Source: an uncultured Desulfuromonadales bacterium | GTDB taxonomy: Bacteria; Desulfobacterota; Desulfuromonadia; Geobacterales; CAIOGM01 | Assembly: GCA_903929485.1 (NCBI GenBank) | Contig: CAIYUY010000314.1 | Coordinates: 1-38,972 of the forward strand | Reading direction: 5' to 3' | DNA length: 38,972 nt | Shown here: positions 8,037 to 16,177 of the stretch, in pieces | Position numbering within the stretch: position 1 is the stretch's first letter | Layout: each line of letters starts with the position of its first letter | Notes under the pieces: generated by a model | Database searches by the model: none | Told to the model about the DNA's origin: nothing | What the model saw: the letters and a program-made list of their open reading frames with translations, nothing else | Made by a program: the position numbers and the translations under genes

Positions 8037-8864
8037 ATGAAAACACACCGGACGACTATCAACAGGATCTTCCGCATGAAGGGAATCGGCCTTCACACCG
8101 GCAGGGAGGTCAATCTGGAATTCATCCCCCGCCGGGAGCAGGGGATCGCCTTTGTCCGGGACGGCCGGATCATCCCCGCCTCCTACGATCAGGTGGCCGA
8201 CACCCGACTCTCCACCCTCATTGCCGGTGGCGGGGTCACGGTCTCCACCATAGAGCACCTCATGGCGGCCTTCTATTTCTCCGGAATCACCAACTGCCTC
8301 GTCTACATCGACGGCCCCGAGGTTCCCATCATGGACGGTTCGGCCTGGGAGTTCTACCAGGAGATGTGGCGGGTCGGGATCTACGAGTTTCCCGAGACCG
8401 GCTCCTATCTCCAACTTCTTCGACCGGTGGAGGTCTCACTGGGGGATGCCTACGTCCGGATGAAGCCGCTCAACTCCTTTGAAATCACCATGTCCATCGA
8501 ATTCCGCGATCCGGTGGGACGGCAAAAACGGCGACTTCTGGATGTGGAGAACGCCTTTGCCATCATCAATTCCCGTACCTTCACCATGGTGGAAGAGATC
8601 GAGGCGATCCGGGAGATGGGGCTAGCCAAGGGGGGTTCCCTGGATAATGCGGTGGTGGTGGATGCGGAGGGGGTGATGAATCCCGACGGTCTCCGTTACC
8701 GAAAGGAGCTGGTGAACCACAAGATCCTCGACCTCATCGGCGACTTTTACACCAGCGGCTACCGGATACTGGGCCGGGTAGAGGCGCACAAGACCGGTCA
8801 TCACCTGAACAACCTCTTCCTGCGTCAGCTTTTTTCCGACCCGGGAAACTACACCATTTACTAA
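8037..8864 (+). CDS. lpxC: UDP-3-O-acyl-N-acetylglucosamine deacetylase LpxC
   Basis: LpxC is the zinc deacetylase that commits UDP-sugar to lipid A synthesis in the cytoplasm. All key residues are visible: STIEHLMAA with the general base Glu73 and zinc ligand His74, PIMDGSA (98-103), NHKILDLIGD with zinc ligands His228 and Asp232, and the catalytic histidine in KTGHHLNN (His255). The protein is 275 residues, about 30 shorter than E. coli LpxC, mostly at the C-terminus, but complete in motifs. No clear ribosome-binding site precedes the ATG at 8037. It stands alone on the plus strand between minus-strand groups and converges on the NUDIX gene with eight bases between stop codons. Confidence 0.95.
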   Translation: MKTHRTTINRIFRMKGIGLHTGREVNLEFIPRREQGIAFVRDGRIIPASYDQVADTRLSTLIAGGGVTVSTIEHLMAAFYFSGITNCLVYIDGPEVPIMDGSAWEFYQEMWRVGIYEFPETGSYLQLLRPVEVSLGDAYVRMKPLNSFEITMSIEFRDPVGRQKRRLLDVENAFAIINSRTFTMVEEIEAIREMGLAKGGSLDNAVVVDAEGVMNPDGLRYRKELVNHKILDLIGDFYTSGYRILGRVEAHKTGHHLNNLFLRQLFSDPGNYTIY

Positions 8865-8872
8865 TATTACTC

Positions 8873-9460
8873 CTACCCCATGATCTCCAGGAATTCGGAG
8901 ACCAGGCGATAGGTGATCCCCCAGAGAAGCGGTTTGTCCGATTGGGGGAGGATGATCGCCGGTGTGGTGATCGTCTTTTGACAAAACCGGATCTGAGCGA
9001 TGATCCGGCGCTCCGGGATAGTCAGACTCCCCAGCGGAACCCAGAACGCCTCCGTCACCTCTTCGCTGAGCAACATCGGGAGTTCACCGGAGACCAGGTA
9101 GACGAAACAGGCTACTTGCACCGGGAGGTTGGCGCCGACAATATCCGAGAGCCGCCCCAGATATGCCTTCCGGGGAAGATTCACTCCCACCTCCTCGCGG
9201 CTCTCCCGTTCGGCGGTCTCCCGAAGCGAGCAATCCTCCGGCTCGACCCTGCCGCCAGGTAACCCCACATTGCCGGACCAAGGATCCCCCTGACGGTTGG
9301 CCCGCAGTATGAAGAGCCCCTCGGCTCCTTGCGCCGTTCCCCGGAGAATGAAAGCCACCGCCGCCTGAGTTCCGCCCCCAAGGGGGAGAAGGAGAGGGCG
9401 ATGTCCGGCCATGCGGCGGGTGATTTCCTCCGAATTCAACTCCATCTTTCGTCCTCTCAT
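8873..9460 (-). CDS. NUDIX hydrolase, CoA pyrophosphatase type
   Basis: The 195-residue protein carries a NUDIX box, GGRVEPED followed by ETAERESREEVGV (about residues 70-93), and an upstream LPGG context that matches the NudL/coenzyme A pyrophosphatase subgroup, which cleaves CoA to 4'-phosphopantetheine and 3',5'-ADP. The ATG at 9460 overlaps the stop of the ABC exporter gene in an ATGA arrangement, which suggests translational coupling. A second ATG five codons in (9445) has a good GAGAGGA ribosome-binding site and could be the real start. Confidence 0.88.
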   Translation of the reverse strand: MRGRKMELNSEEITRRMAGHRPLLLPLGGGTQAAVAFILRGTAQGAEGLFILRANRQGDPWSGNVGLPGGRVEPEDCSLRETAERESREEVGVNLPRKAYLGRLSDIVGANLPVQVACFVYLVSGELPMLLSEEVTEAFWVPLGSLTIPERRIIAQIRFCQKTITTPAIILPQSDKPLLWGITYRLVSEFLEIMG

Positions 9461-11169
9461 AAGAGCCCCTTTATTTCCTGTCGTAGTTGCTGCTCACGGT
9501 GAAGCGCGGCATAACGCCCCCCTTTGGCCAGAAGTTCCGCCGGACTCCCCTGCTCCACCATTCTCCCTTCCTCCATGACCACGATCAGGTCGCATTCCTG
9601 AACCGCCGACAGGCGATGAGAGACGATGATGACGCTGCGCGTGCCATAGTAGGCGGCAAGCCCGGCAAGGATCGCTTCCTCGGTTACGGCGTCCACTGCC
9701 GAGAGTGGGTCATCCAGGATCAGGATGGGGGGATCAGCCAGGAGCGCCCGGGCGATGGCGGTCCGCTGTTTCTGCCCCCCGGAAAGGGTCACCCCCCGCT
9801 CTCCCACCTGGGCATCGTAACCATCAGTGAAGGAGGCGATATCTTTGTCCATCTGCGCAAGGGATGCCGCCGCGAAAATCTCTTCGTCCGTGGCCCCTTC
9901 CTTGCCGCAGGCGATGTTCTCCCTGATGGAGCGGGAGAAGAGGAATCCTTCCTGGGGGACGAAACCAATGATCTCTCTCAGGCGAGCCAGCTCCATCCGA
10001 TTGATATCGACGCCATCGATAAACAGGGTCGCGTCAGGCACCGGGAAGAGCCGGGCGATGAGCCTGACGAGGGTGGACTTACCGCTCCCCACCGGACCGA
10101 CGATCCCTGTCTTCGTTCCCGCCGGCAGATAAAGTGAGATATCGTGAAGCACCGGACCGTTATCGCCGTAACCGAATGTTACTCCCTGGAGCCGGATCTC
10201 TCCCCGAACCATGGCCGGCAGGAGCGGCGCGACATGGTCTCCGATAACGGCCTCCGCATCCAGCAGTTGGTTGATCCGGCTTAGTGATGCGGCGCCCCGC
10301 TGCATCAAGGTCAGAATCCATCCCATCATGACCGTCGGCCAGACGAGCATGGCCAAGTAGCCATTGAAGGCCACGAACTCTCCCAGGGTAATGGTTCCCT
10401 TGATGACCATGCTCCCCCCCAGGAAGAGCACAATGAGCGTTCCCGCGCCGGTGGCGCTCCCCATGATGGGAAGGACGACCCCCCTCATCCTTGCCAGTTT
10501 CATGCTGAGAATCCGATACTGTTCATTTACGTCATTGAACGCGGCGCACTGAGCTTCCTCGCGGCAGTACCCCCTGATGACGGCGACGGCGGTGGCGTTT
10601 TCCTGAATCTGGTTGGAGAGCGCGGCCAGTTGTTCCTGAACTTGCAGGGACCGGCGAAAAATCCTCCGGCTAACCCGTTTGACCAGGAAAATCATGACCG
10701 GAAAGGGGGCCACGGCGCAGACGGTGAGGAAGGGGTTGATGCTCCCCATGATGATCAATGCGGCAACATAGAGGATGCAGGTGTTGACGCAACTCTGAAC
10801 TCCGAACCCCAGGAGCATCCTCACGTTGGTGAGATCATTGGAGAAGCGGGAAAGGATATCGCCGGTTCGTTCACGGGAGAAGTAAGGGAGATCCATAAGC
10901 AAAAGCTTGGCGTACATCTCTTCCCTGATCCGGAACTCGATGCTCCTCCCGGCATTAAGCATCGTGGTTCGAGAGAAGATCCGGATGACACCGTGAAGCA
11001 GGGCAGAGAGGATGATGAAGCCTGCGTACACCCCCGGCGAGCGTCCGCCCCCGGGATGCTGAAAACTCTGCACCGCCAGCTTCAGAAGCCAGGGTATGAA
11101 CAGCGCAAAGGCATTGGTAAGGAGCAACAGGAACAGGCCGAGAAGATAGGCGTTTCGACACTCCTTCAT
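9457..11169 (-). CDS. ABC exporter, fused permease and ATPase
   Basis: A half-transporter of the MsbA/exporter type: six membrane helices in the first 310 residues, then the ATPase with Walker A GPVGSGKST, Q-loop FVPQEGFLFS, signature LSGGQKQR, Walker B ILILDDPLSAVD and switch histidine SHRLS. It should act as a homo- or heterodimer exporting a lipid, peptide or drug; the substrate cannot be told. The listed ATG (11169) has no ribosome-binding site. The frame extends ten codons further to an ATC at 11199 that sits six bases from a perfect AAGGAG (11206-11211). The extra peptide IKRLIRLLGY resembles the elbow helix expected before helix 1, so the true N-terminus may lie there. Confidence 0.92.
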   Translation of the reverse strand: MKECRNAYLLGLFLLLLTNAFALFIPWLLKLAVQSFQHPGGGRSPGVYAGFIILSALLHGVIRIFSRTTMLNAGRSIEFRIREEMYAKLLLMDLPYFSRERTGDILSRFSNDLTNVRMLLGFGVQSCVNTCILYVAALIIMGSINPFLTVCAVAPFPVMIFLVKRVSRRIFRRSLQVQEQLAALSNQIQENATAVAVIRGYCREEAQCAAFNDVNEQYRILSMKLARMRGVVLPIMGSATGAGTLIVLFLGGSMVIKGTITLGEFVAFNGYLAMLVWPTVMMGWILTLMQRGAASLSRINQLLDAEAVIGDHVAPLLPAMVRGEIRLQGVTFGYGDNGPVLHDISLYLPAGTKTGIVGPVGSGKSTLVRLIARLFPVPDATLFIDGVDINRMELARLREIIGFVPQEGFLFSRSIRENIACGKEGATDEEIFAAASLAQMDKDIASFTDGYDAQVGERGVTLSGGQKQRTAIARALLADPPILILDDPLSAVDAVTEEAILAGLAAYYGTRSVIIVSHRLSAVQECDLIVVMEEGRMVEQGSPAELLAKGGRYAALHREQQLRQEIKGLL

Positions 11170-11316
11170 GTAGCCCAGTAATCGGATCAGTCGTTTGATG
11201 GGTTACTCCTTCATATGTCGTCATGGGGGGATTTGAATCCGCCTCACCTGTTTGTACGTGACTACCCCGGCCGATGTCAAAGAATTTACAGGAATCAGAA
11301 CGTTATTGCCAAAGTT

Positions 11317-11335
11317 GATATTGATTTTCAATTTC
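11317..11335. promoter_or_regulatory. Fur-box-like palindrome upstream of hsp20
   Basis: The 19 bases GATATTGATTTTCAATTTC match the classical Fur box at 14 of 19 positions by eye and contain the perfect palindrome ATTGA-TTT-TCAAT. They overlap the -35 element proposed for the hsp20 promoter, a suitable place for a repressor. AT-rich sequence can imitate a Fur box, so this is tentative. Confidence 0.3.
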
Positions 11336-11348
11336 TAAATGGTATTAT
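11321..11348 (+). promoter_or_regulatory. putative sigma-70 promoter of hsp20
   Basis: TTGATT (11321-11326) and TATTAT (11343-11348) are separated by 16 bases in an AT-rich island just before the hsp20 start at 11389. No sigma-32 type CCCCAT element was found, so heat-shock sigma control is not supported here. Confidence 0.45.
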
Positions 11349-11388
11349 CTAATTGCAGTAACACTACGTCGAAAGGGGGTGTTCAGTC

Positions 11389-11940
11389 ATGAGAGGGAGC
11401 GCGCTACGGTCTGTGGGAAGGGAGGAAACCCCGTCGATTCCGGTGGAAAGAGGCGAGACAGGCGCACGGGGAGTGGAAGTGGGTCGCGGGGCAACCATCC
11501 CGGCAGTTTTTGAGCGTATGGAGCGATTGATGGACGAGCTGTTCCGCGGAGGCTTGTTGGGTCGTTTCGGTGAACCGTGGGATCGGTTCGCGCGGGAAGT
11601 CGGGTTCGGGGGCGAGGGGGGAGTCAAACTCGACATGTTTGACGAGGATGCGGCGTTGGTGGTAAAGGCGGATCTGCCGGGAATCACCAAGGATGACCTG
11701 AATGTCAGGGTGGTGGAGGGGAATCTCCTCATCAGCGGTGAGCGTCATCATGATGAGAAGGTCGAACGGAAGGAGTACCTGAGGGTTGAGAGGAGTGTGG
11801 GAACCTTCAGCAGGACTGTCCCATTGCCGGAGGGGGTGAGCACGGAAGAGATCACCGCCACGCTCAAGGACGGCGTCCTGGAGATTCATATTCCCCACAG
11901 TGAAGTCAAGAAACCGGTGGTGCATATTGAAATCAACTGA
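11389..11940 (+). CDS. Hsp20/alpha-crystallin family small heat shock protein
   Basis: Small heat shock proteins are ATP-independent holdases that form oligomers and bind unfolding proteins in the cytoplasm. The alpha-crystallin domain runs from about residue 78 to 175, with family phrases ADLPGITKDDLNV, LLISGERH, SVGTFSRTVPLPEGV and LKDGVLEIHIPH. The N-terminal 75 residues are Gly/Arg-rich and variable, longer than in many homologues. The ATG at 11389 has an AGGGGG ribosome-binding site about ten bases upstream. A single-gene transcript is likely, given its own promoter and a strong terminator. Confidence 0.93.
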   Translation: MRGSALRSVGREETPSIPVERGETGARGVEVGRGATIPAVFERMERLMDELFRGGLLGRFGEPWDRFAREVGFGGEGGVKLDMFDEDAALVVKADLPGITKDDLNVRVVEGNLLISGERHHDEKVERKEYLRVERSVGTFSRTVPLPEGVSTEEITATLKDGVLEIHIPHSEVKKPVVHIEIN

Positions 11941-11988
11941 GAGTGGGCACTCCGAGCGAGCGCCGGACGGGCTTACCGGCCCGGGAAA

Positions 11989-12014
11989 GGGGGAAAGGAG
12001 ACTTTCCCCCTTTT
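11989..12014 (+). terminator. intrinsic terminator of hsp20
   Basis: A perfect 9-bp stem GGGGGAAAG (11989-11997) and CTTTCCCCC (12002-12010) with a GAGA tetraloop is followed directly by TTTT. It lies 49 bases after the hsp20 stop codon. Confidence 0.85.
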
Positions 12015-12076
12015 ACTCGTGTCACCCCGACGGTTATTCCCGCGCCGGCGTGATCCCTCTGTCGCCGTGATTCCTG

Positions 12077-12106
12077 TTGACAAATTCCATCCGGGCATGA
12101 TACGAA
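12077..12106 (+). promoter_or_regulatory. possible promoter for the hdr-flx operon
   Basis: A consensus -35 TTGACA (12077-12082) is followed after 18 bases by the weak -10 candidate TACGAA (12101-12106; GATACG at 16 bases is an alternative). It is the best promoter candidate between the hsp20 terminator and hdrC, but the untranslated leader would be about 255 bases. Confidence 0.3.
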
Positions 12107-12139
12107 TTTTAAGATTAATGAATCAAGCTACGCCGTCAG

Positions 12140-12376
12140 CTACCTCCCGATGAGCGGCAACTGTTTCTCACCCACCAGGTCGGCATAGGTGCGAAAAGCG
12201 ACAGTGGGGGTTATCTCCACACCTTCAACACTGTTTGATCCGCCACTTCCCTGACGAGTAACGGAGTTATTCCAGTTTGTTACGAGAAAGACGCCGGATG
12301 GCCCGGCTTTTGCTATGGAGATGAGATGCGTCGGAAAACGGCGAAACCGCCACGGAGAGAGTGCGGATGAAAAATA
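12140..12376 (-). pseudogene. open frame without start codon, possible gene remnant
   Basis: The only structured content in the 352-base gap between the hsp20 terminator and hdrC is a minus-strand frame open for about 78 codons that ends with TAG at 12140-12142. Its translation looks protein-like near the end (for example GVEITPTVAFRTYADLVG and EKQLPLIGR). It has no ATG and only late GTG or TTG codons, and its upstream end is closed by a stop just inside hdrC. I do not recognise the family. It may be the C-terminal scrap of a deleted gene, or chance. Confidence 0.3.
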
Positions 12377-12960
12377 TTAAGAACACAAAGATGGAGCTTT
12401 CCCAGGAGACGATGAACGTGGGATTCATCAAAAAGGTGGAAACGCTCTCGGGAAGTTCCGTCCGGCGCTGCTTTCAGTGCGGGAAATGCTCTGCCGGTTG
12501 CCCCATGCGGTCATTCATGGATCATCCCCCCAACCGGATCGTCCGCCTCATTCAACTGGGACAGTGGGAACGGGTTCTTGCGGGTCGCAGTATCTGGTAT
12601 TGCGCCTCCTGCGAGACCTGCTCCACCCGCTGCCCCAACAAGGTTGATCTGGCAGCCATCATGGATGCCCTCCGGAAACTCTCCTGGGACGCGGACGGCC
12701 CCTCCAAGGAAAGCTACGTACAGCTTGCCAACAGGCTTTTCATCAACAACATCAAGCAGTACGGTCGTCAATATGAGATGCGCCTGGCCGCGGTATTCAA
12801 CGTGAAGAGCGGCCAGTTCCTCAAGGACCTGATGCTGGGCCCCAAACTCCTCTCCAAGGGGAAGCTCAAGATGTTCCACTCGAAAAACAAGAACCTGGCT
12901 GAAATCGAAAAGATCTTCAACCGGATCGAAGAGATGCGAAAGAATGGTGATGCGCCTTAA
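12367..12960 (+). CDS. hdrC: heterodisulfide reductase subunit C-like, iron-sulfur protein
   Basis: HdrC is the small iron-sulfur subunit that relays electrons from HdrA to HdrB. Two [4Fe-4S] motifs are visible: CFQCGKCSAGCP (about residues 36-47) and CASCETCSTRCP (about 79-90). The remainder is helical, with a basic C-terminal third. The ATG at 12367 follows a GGAGAG ribosome-binding site; a GTG two codons earlier is less likely. It is the first gene of a same-strand series hdrC-hdrB-hdrA-flxD-flxC-flxB-flxA. Members without methanogenic coenzymes use other thiol/disulfide substrates, and the actual substrate here is unknown. Confidence 0.93.
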   Translation: MKNIKNTKMELSQETMNVGFIKKVETLSGSSVRRCFQCGKCSAGCPMRSFMDHPPNRIVRLIQLGQWERVLAGRSIWYCASCETCSTRCPNKVDLAAIMDALRKLSWDADGPSKESYVQLANRLFINNIKQYGRQYEMRLAAVFNVKSGQFLKDLMLGPKLLSKGKLKMFHSKNKNLAEIEKIFNRIEEMRKNGDAP

Positions 12961-12964
12961 AGGC

Positions 12965-12985
12965 GGGGACCGGGGACCGGGGACC
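12965..12985. repeat. (GGGGACC)3 heptanucleotide tandem repeat
   Basis: Three perfect copies of GGGGACC fill the 39-base spacer between hdrC and hdrB. The sequence GGCAGGGGAACGAA that follows supplies the hdrB ribosome-binding site. Three other spacers in this window also hold 7-base-period repeats. Confidence 0.9.
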
Positions 12986-12999
12986 GGCAGGGGAACGAA

Positions 13000-13890
13000 A
13001 TGACCGCAACGAAAAACGTACTGAACTACTCCTATTATCCCGGCTGTTCCCTCCATGCCTCGGGGAAGGAGTATGACGAATCCGCCCGTGGACTCTTCAA
13101 GGCGCTGAAGATCGGCCTCCAGGAAGTTCCCGACTGGTTCTGCTGCGGCGCAACTCCGGCCCACAACGTGGACGAACTCCTCTCCCTGGCCCTCTGCGCC
13201 AAGAACCTGGAACTGGCCGACAAGGTGGAAGGTGACCTGGCAGTGGCATGCGCCGCCTGTTTCTCCCGGCTCAAGACGACTCAGCACAAGCTGGGAGAGA
13301 ATGAAGTCAAGCGGAAGCAGGTGGAGCAGGCCATCGACGGCAAGGTCTCCCTGAACAAACCGGTCAAGCACCTCCTGGAGATCCTCGCCCGTGACTTCGG
13401 GCTGGAAAACTTGCGCGGAGCGATAAAAATACCGCTCACCGGACTGAAGATCGCCACCTACTACGGCTGCCTCCTGACCCGTCCTCCCGATGTTCCTCAA
13501 CTGGACTGCGTGGAAGCCCCCACCATCATGGAAACGGTCGTGGAAACAACCGGGGCCGAAACCGTCGCCTGGAGCCACCGGATGGAGTGCTGTGGCGCCA
13601 ACTTCACCTTGTCGCGCCCCGGCGTGGTGCTGAAACTCACCGGCGACATCCTCGCCTCCGCCAAGCGGGCGGGAGCCGATTGTCTCGTGGTCGCCTGCCC
13701 TCTCTGCCACGGCAACCTGGATATCCGGCAGAAAGAGATCGAAGAGGTCACCGGAGAGGAGTACCACATGCCGGTCTTCTACATTACCCAGCTTCTGGCC
13801 CTGGCATGCGGCGTCAACCCTACAAAACTCGGCTTCGGCAGCATGATCGTCAGCCCGAACCCGTTGCTGAAGGAAAAGAATCTTTTATAA
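13000..13890 (+). CDS. hdrB: heterodisulfide reductase subunit B-like, CCG-domain protein
   Basis: HdrB holds the catalytic noncubane [4Fe-4S] clusters that reduce a disulfide. The two cysteine-rich CCG modules are complete: module 1 has YYPGCSLH, WFCCGATPAH and ACAACFSRL; module 2 has YYGCLLTRP, MECCGANFTLSRP and ACPLCHGNLD. At 296 residues it has the normal length and is soluble. The ATG at 13000 has GGGGAA upstream, provided by the end of the tandem repeat. The next gene, hdrA, is 194 bases away across a large inverted repeat. Confidence 0.95.
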   Translation: MTATKNVLNYSYYPGCSLHASGKEYDESARGLFKALKIGLQEVPDWFCCGATPAHNVDELLSLALCAKNLELADKVEGDLAVACAACFSRLKTTQHKLGENEVKRKQVEQAIDGKVSLNKPVKHLLEILARDFGLENLRGAIKIPLTGLKIATYYGCLLTRPPDVPQLDCVEAPTIMETVVETTGAETVAWSHRMECCGANFTLSRPGVVLKLTGDILASAKRAGADCLVVACPLCHGNLDIRQKEIEEVTGEEYHMPVFYITQLLALACGVNPTKLGFGSMIVSPNPLLKEKNLL

Positions 13891-13893
13891 TCA

Positions 13894-14062
13894 ACCACAG
13901 AGACACGGAGGCACGGAGAAGATCGAAACCCTTGACAAGATGTGCGAGCTAATGATCCAGGATTTTATTCTGGAACAAGATCAAGATTTTTTCTTATCCA
14001 TCCTGTGAACCCTGTAAAATTCAGATTTAAAGTTTTTCTCCGTGTCTCCGTGTCTCTGTGGT
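13894..14062. repeat. 27-bp near-perfect inverted repeat (CACAGAGACACGG family)
   Basis: The arm ACCACAGAGACACGGAGGCA... (13894-13920) is the reverse complement of 14036-14062 with one mismatch in 27. The 115 bases between the arms are AT-rich and include a further dispersed-repeat phrase, ATCCATCCTGTGAACCCTG. The element fills the hdrB-hdrA spacer and could form a long hairpin in the mRNA. Repeats of this sequence are common between genes in Geobacter-like and other genomes (general knowledge, not checked here). Confidence 0.85.
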
Positions 14063-14084
14063 GAACGATTTCATGAGGTTGTAA

Positions 14085-16082
14085 ATGTCCCGAATTGGTG
14101 TCTTTATCTGTCACTGCGGAGAGAACATCTCCCGCACGGTGGATGTGGAGCAGGTAGCCCAGGCGGCCCGACAAATGGTGGGGGTGGCCTATGCCTGCGA
14201 CTACAAATATATGTGTTCCGACCCCGGCCAGACCCTTCTGAAAAAGGCGGTGGCCGAGCAGCGACTGGAAGGGATCGTGGTTGCGGCCTGCTCCCCCCGG
14301 ATGCACGAAAAAACCTTTCGTAACGCGGCTCAAGGAGCCGGGTTGAACCCGTTTCTCTGCGAAATGGCCAATATCCGCGAGCACTGCTCCTGGGTTCATG
14401 ACGACCGTGCGGAGGCGACGGCAAAAGCCACCGACATCGTCCGGATGCTGGTTGAGCGGGTTCGAAAGAACAAGAAACTGATCCCCATCACCGTGCCGGT
14501 CACCAAGCGGGCGCTGGTCATCGGCGGCGGCATCGCCGGGATTCAAGCGGCCCTGGATATAGCCGACTGCGGTCACCAGGTGGTTCTGGTTGAACGGGAA
14601 CCCTCCATAGGCGGCCACATGGCCATGCTCTCCGAGACCTTCCCCACCCTGGATTGCTCCCAGTGCATCATGACCCCCCGAATGGTGGACGTGGTCAACC
14701 ACCCCAACATCATCCTCCATACCTATTCAGAGATCGAGAGTGTTGACGGCTACATCGGCAATTTCTCCATCACCATCAAGAAGAAGGCCCGCTCCGTTGA
14801 CATGGCCAAATGCACCGGTTGCGGCGTCTGCATGGAAAAGTGCCCCCAGAAGAAGATCCCCAACGAATTCGACAAGAATCTGGGGTTCCGCCCCGCCATC
14901 TACGTCCCGTTTCCCCAGGCGGTCCCCAACACCCCGGTCATCGACCGGGAGCACTGCACCAAATTCATCAACGGTAAATGCGGGGTCTGTCAGAAGGTCT
15001 GCGGCCCCGGCGCGGTGGATTACGAACAGCAGGACCAGCTGGTTGTGGAGCAGGTGGGGGCCATCGTGGTGGCAACCGGCTTCAAACTCTACGACATTGG
15101 GGAAAAACCCAAGGGGTCGGCCATCAAGGGGTATGGCGAATTCGGTCACGGCAAGATCCCCGACGTCATCGACGGCCTCACCTTTGAGAGGCTCGCTTCG
15201 GCCAGCGGACCCACGGGAGGGAAGATCGTCCGCCCCTCCGACGGCAAGGAACCGAAGCAGGTGGTCTTCGTCCAGTGTGTCGGCTCCCGGGCCCGGGAGA
15301 AAGGGATCTCCTACTGCTCCAAAGTCTGCTGCATGTACACCGCCAAGCATACCATGCTCTACAAGCACAAGGTTCATGACGGCCAAGCATATGTCTTCTT
15401 CATGGACGCCAGGACCCCCGGCAAAAGCTATGACGAATTCTGGCGGCGAGCCATCGAGGAGGAAGAAGCCGTCTATATCCGCGGCATGGTCTCCCGGGTT
15501 TACCAAAAAGGGGAAAAGGTGGTGGTCATGGGGAGTGACATCGCGGTGGGGGTCCAGGTGGAGATCGAAGCCGACTTGGTCGTCCTGGCCACGGCGATCC
15601 AGCCCCGTGACGGCGCCGACACCCTGGCTCAGAAGCTGGGGATTTCCTACGACAAGTACCACTTCTACTCCGAGGCCCACGCCAAACTTCGTCCGGTAGA
15701 GTGCGCCACCGCCGGCATCTACCTGGCTGGGGCCTGCCAGGGGCCCAAGGACATCCCCGAAACCGTTGCCCAGGCCTCGGCCGCCGCCGCCAAGGTGATG
15801 ACTCTCTTTTCCAAGGATAAACTGGAACGTGAGCCCATCGTGGCTCGGGTCAACGAAAAATACTGCGTGGGTTGTTTTGCCTGTAAAAAGGTCTGCGCTT
15901 ATGGCGCCGTGGAAGAGAAGGAGATCCGAGACCGGCAGGGGAACCTTATTCGGGTCGTCGCCTATGTCAATCCCGGCGTCTGCTCCGGTTGCGGCACATG
16001 TCAGGCCACCTGTCCCTCAAAGAGTGTGGAACTGGATGGATATACGGACGAGCAGGTCATGGCCATGCTGGAGACACTTTAA
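14085..16082 (+). CDS. hdrA: heterodisulfide reductase subunit A-like, FAD electron-bifurcating protein
   Basis: HdrA carries the FAD at which electrons are bifurcated, plus several iron-sulfur clusters. The FAD dinucleotide motif is GGGIAGIQAALDIA (147-160). Ferredoxin-like clusters are at 243-253 (CTGCGVCMEKC) and 291-306. The unusual HdrA cluster is C398-x12-C411-x3-C415-C416 (CSKVCC). A C-terminal 2x[4Fe-4S] domain has CVGCFACKKVC and CSGCGTCQATC. Cysteines in the N-terminal domain (C9, C11, C44, C69) match the HdrA N-terminal cluster region. The length of 665 matches HdrA of methanogens, without a fused MvhD domain. The ATG at 14085 follows GAGG. Confidence 0.95.
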   Translation: MSRIGVFICHCGENISRTVDVEQVAQAARQMVGVAYACDYKYMCSDPGQTLLKKAVAEQRLEGIVVAACSPRMHEKTFRNAAQGAGLNPFLCEMANIREHCSWVHDDRAEATAKATDIVRMLVERVRKNKKLIPITVPVTKRALVIGGGIAGIQAALDIADCGHQVVLVEREPSIGGHMAMLSETFPTLDCSQCIMTPRMVDVVNHPNIILHTYSEIESVDGYIGNFSITIKKKARSVDMAKCTGCGVCMEKCPQKKIPNEFDKNLGFRPAIYVPFPQAVPNTPVIDREHCTKFINGKCGVCQKVCGPGAVDYEQQDQLVVEQVGAIVVATGFKLYDIGEKPKGSAIKGYGEFGHGKIPDVIDGLTFERLASASGPTGGKIVRPSDGKEPKQVVFVQCVGSRAREKGISYCSKVCCMYTAKHTMLYKHKVHDGQAYVFFMDARTPGKSYDEFWRRAIEEEEAVYIRGMVSRVYQKGEKVVVMGSDIAVGVQVEIEADLVVLATAIQPRDGADTLAQKLGISYDKYHFYSEAHAKLRPVECATAGIYLAGACQGPKDIPETVAQASAAAAKVMTLFSKDKLEREPIVARVNEKYCVGCFACKKVCAYGAVEEKEIRDRQGNLIRVVAYVNPGVCSGCGTCQATCPSKSVELDGYTDEQVMAMLETL

Positions 16083-16086
16083 ACCG

Positions 16087-16168
16087 GTTCTACGTTCTAA
16101 GTTCTACGTTAAAAACCAGGAACGCTTCCATCTTCTCAACGTAGAACATAGAACATAGAACATAGAAC
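16087..16168. repeat. inverted heptamer repeats (GTTCTAN)3 and (RTAGAAC)4
   Basis: The hdrA-flxD spacer holds GTTCTAC-GTTCTAA-GTTCTAC-GTT (16087-16110) and, in the reverse sense, AAC followed by GTAGAAC and three ATAGAAC copies (16138-16168). Left arm and 16138-16161 pair over 24 bases with two mismatches, forming a hairpin with a 27-base loop. The 3' arm ends nine bases before the flxD start codon. Confidence 0.9.
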
Positions 16169-16177
16169 GGATTTTTT

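Noticed and set aside
12511-13767. Minus-strand open frame of 418 codons opposite hdrC and hdrB
   Set aside because: It crosses two genes with intact cysteine motifs on the other strand and the spacer between them; no domain seen.
13933-13960. Promoter for hdrA inside the inverted repeat (TTGACA at 13933)
   Set aside because: The nearest -10-like TAATGA is only 12 bases away, too close for a sigma-70 promoter.
14727-15680. Minus-strand open frame of 317 codons opposite hdrA
   Set aside because: Antisense shadow of hdrA; composition is low in normal hydrophobic cores and no motif is visible.
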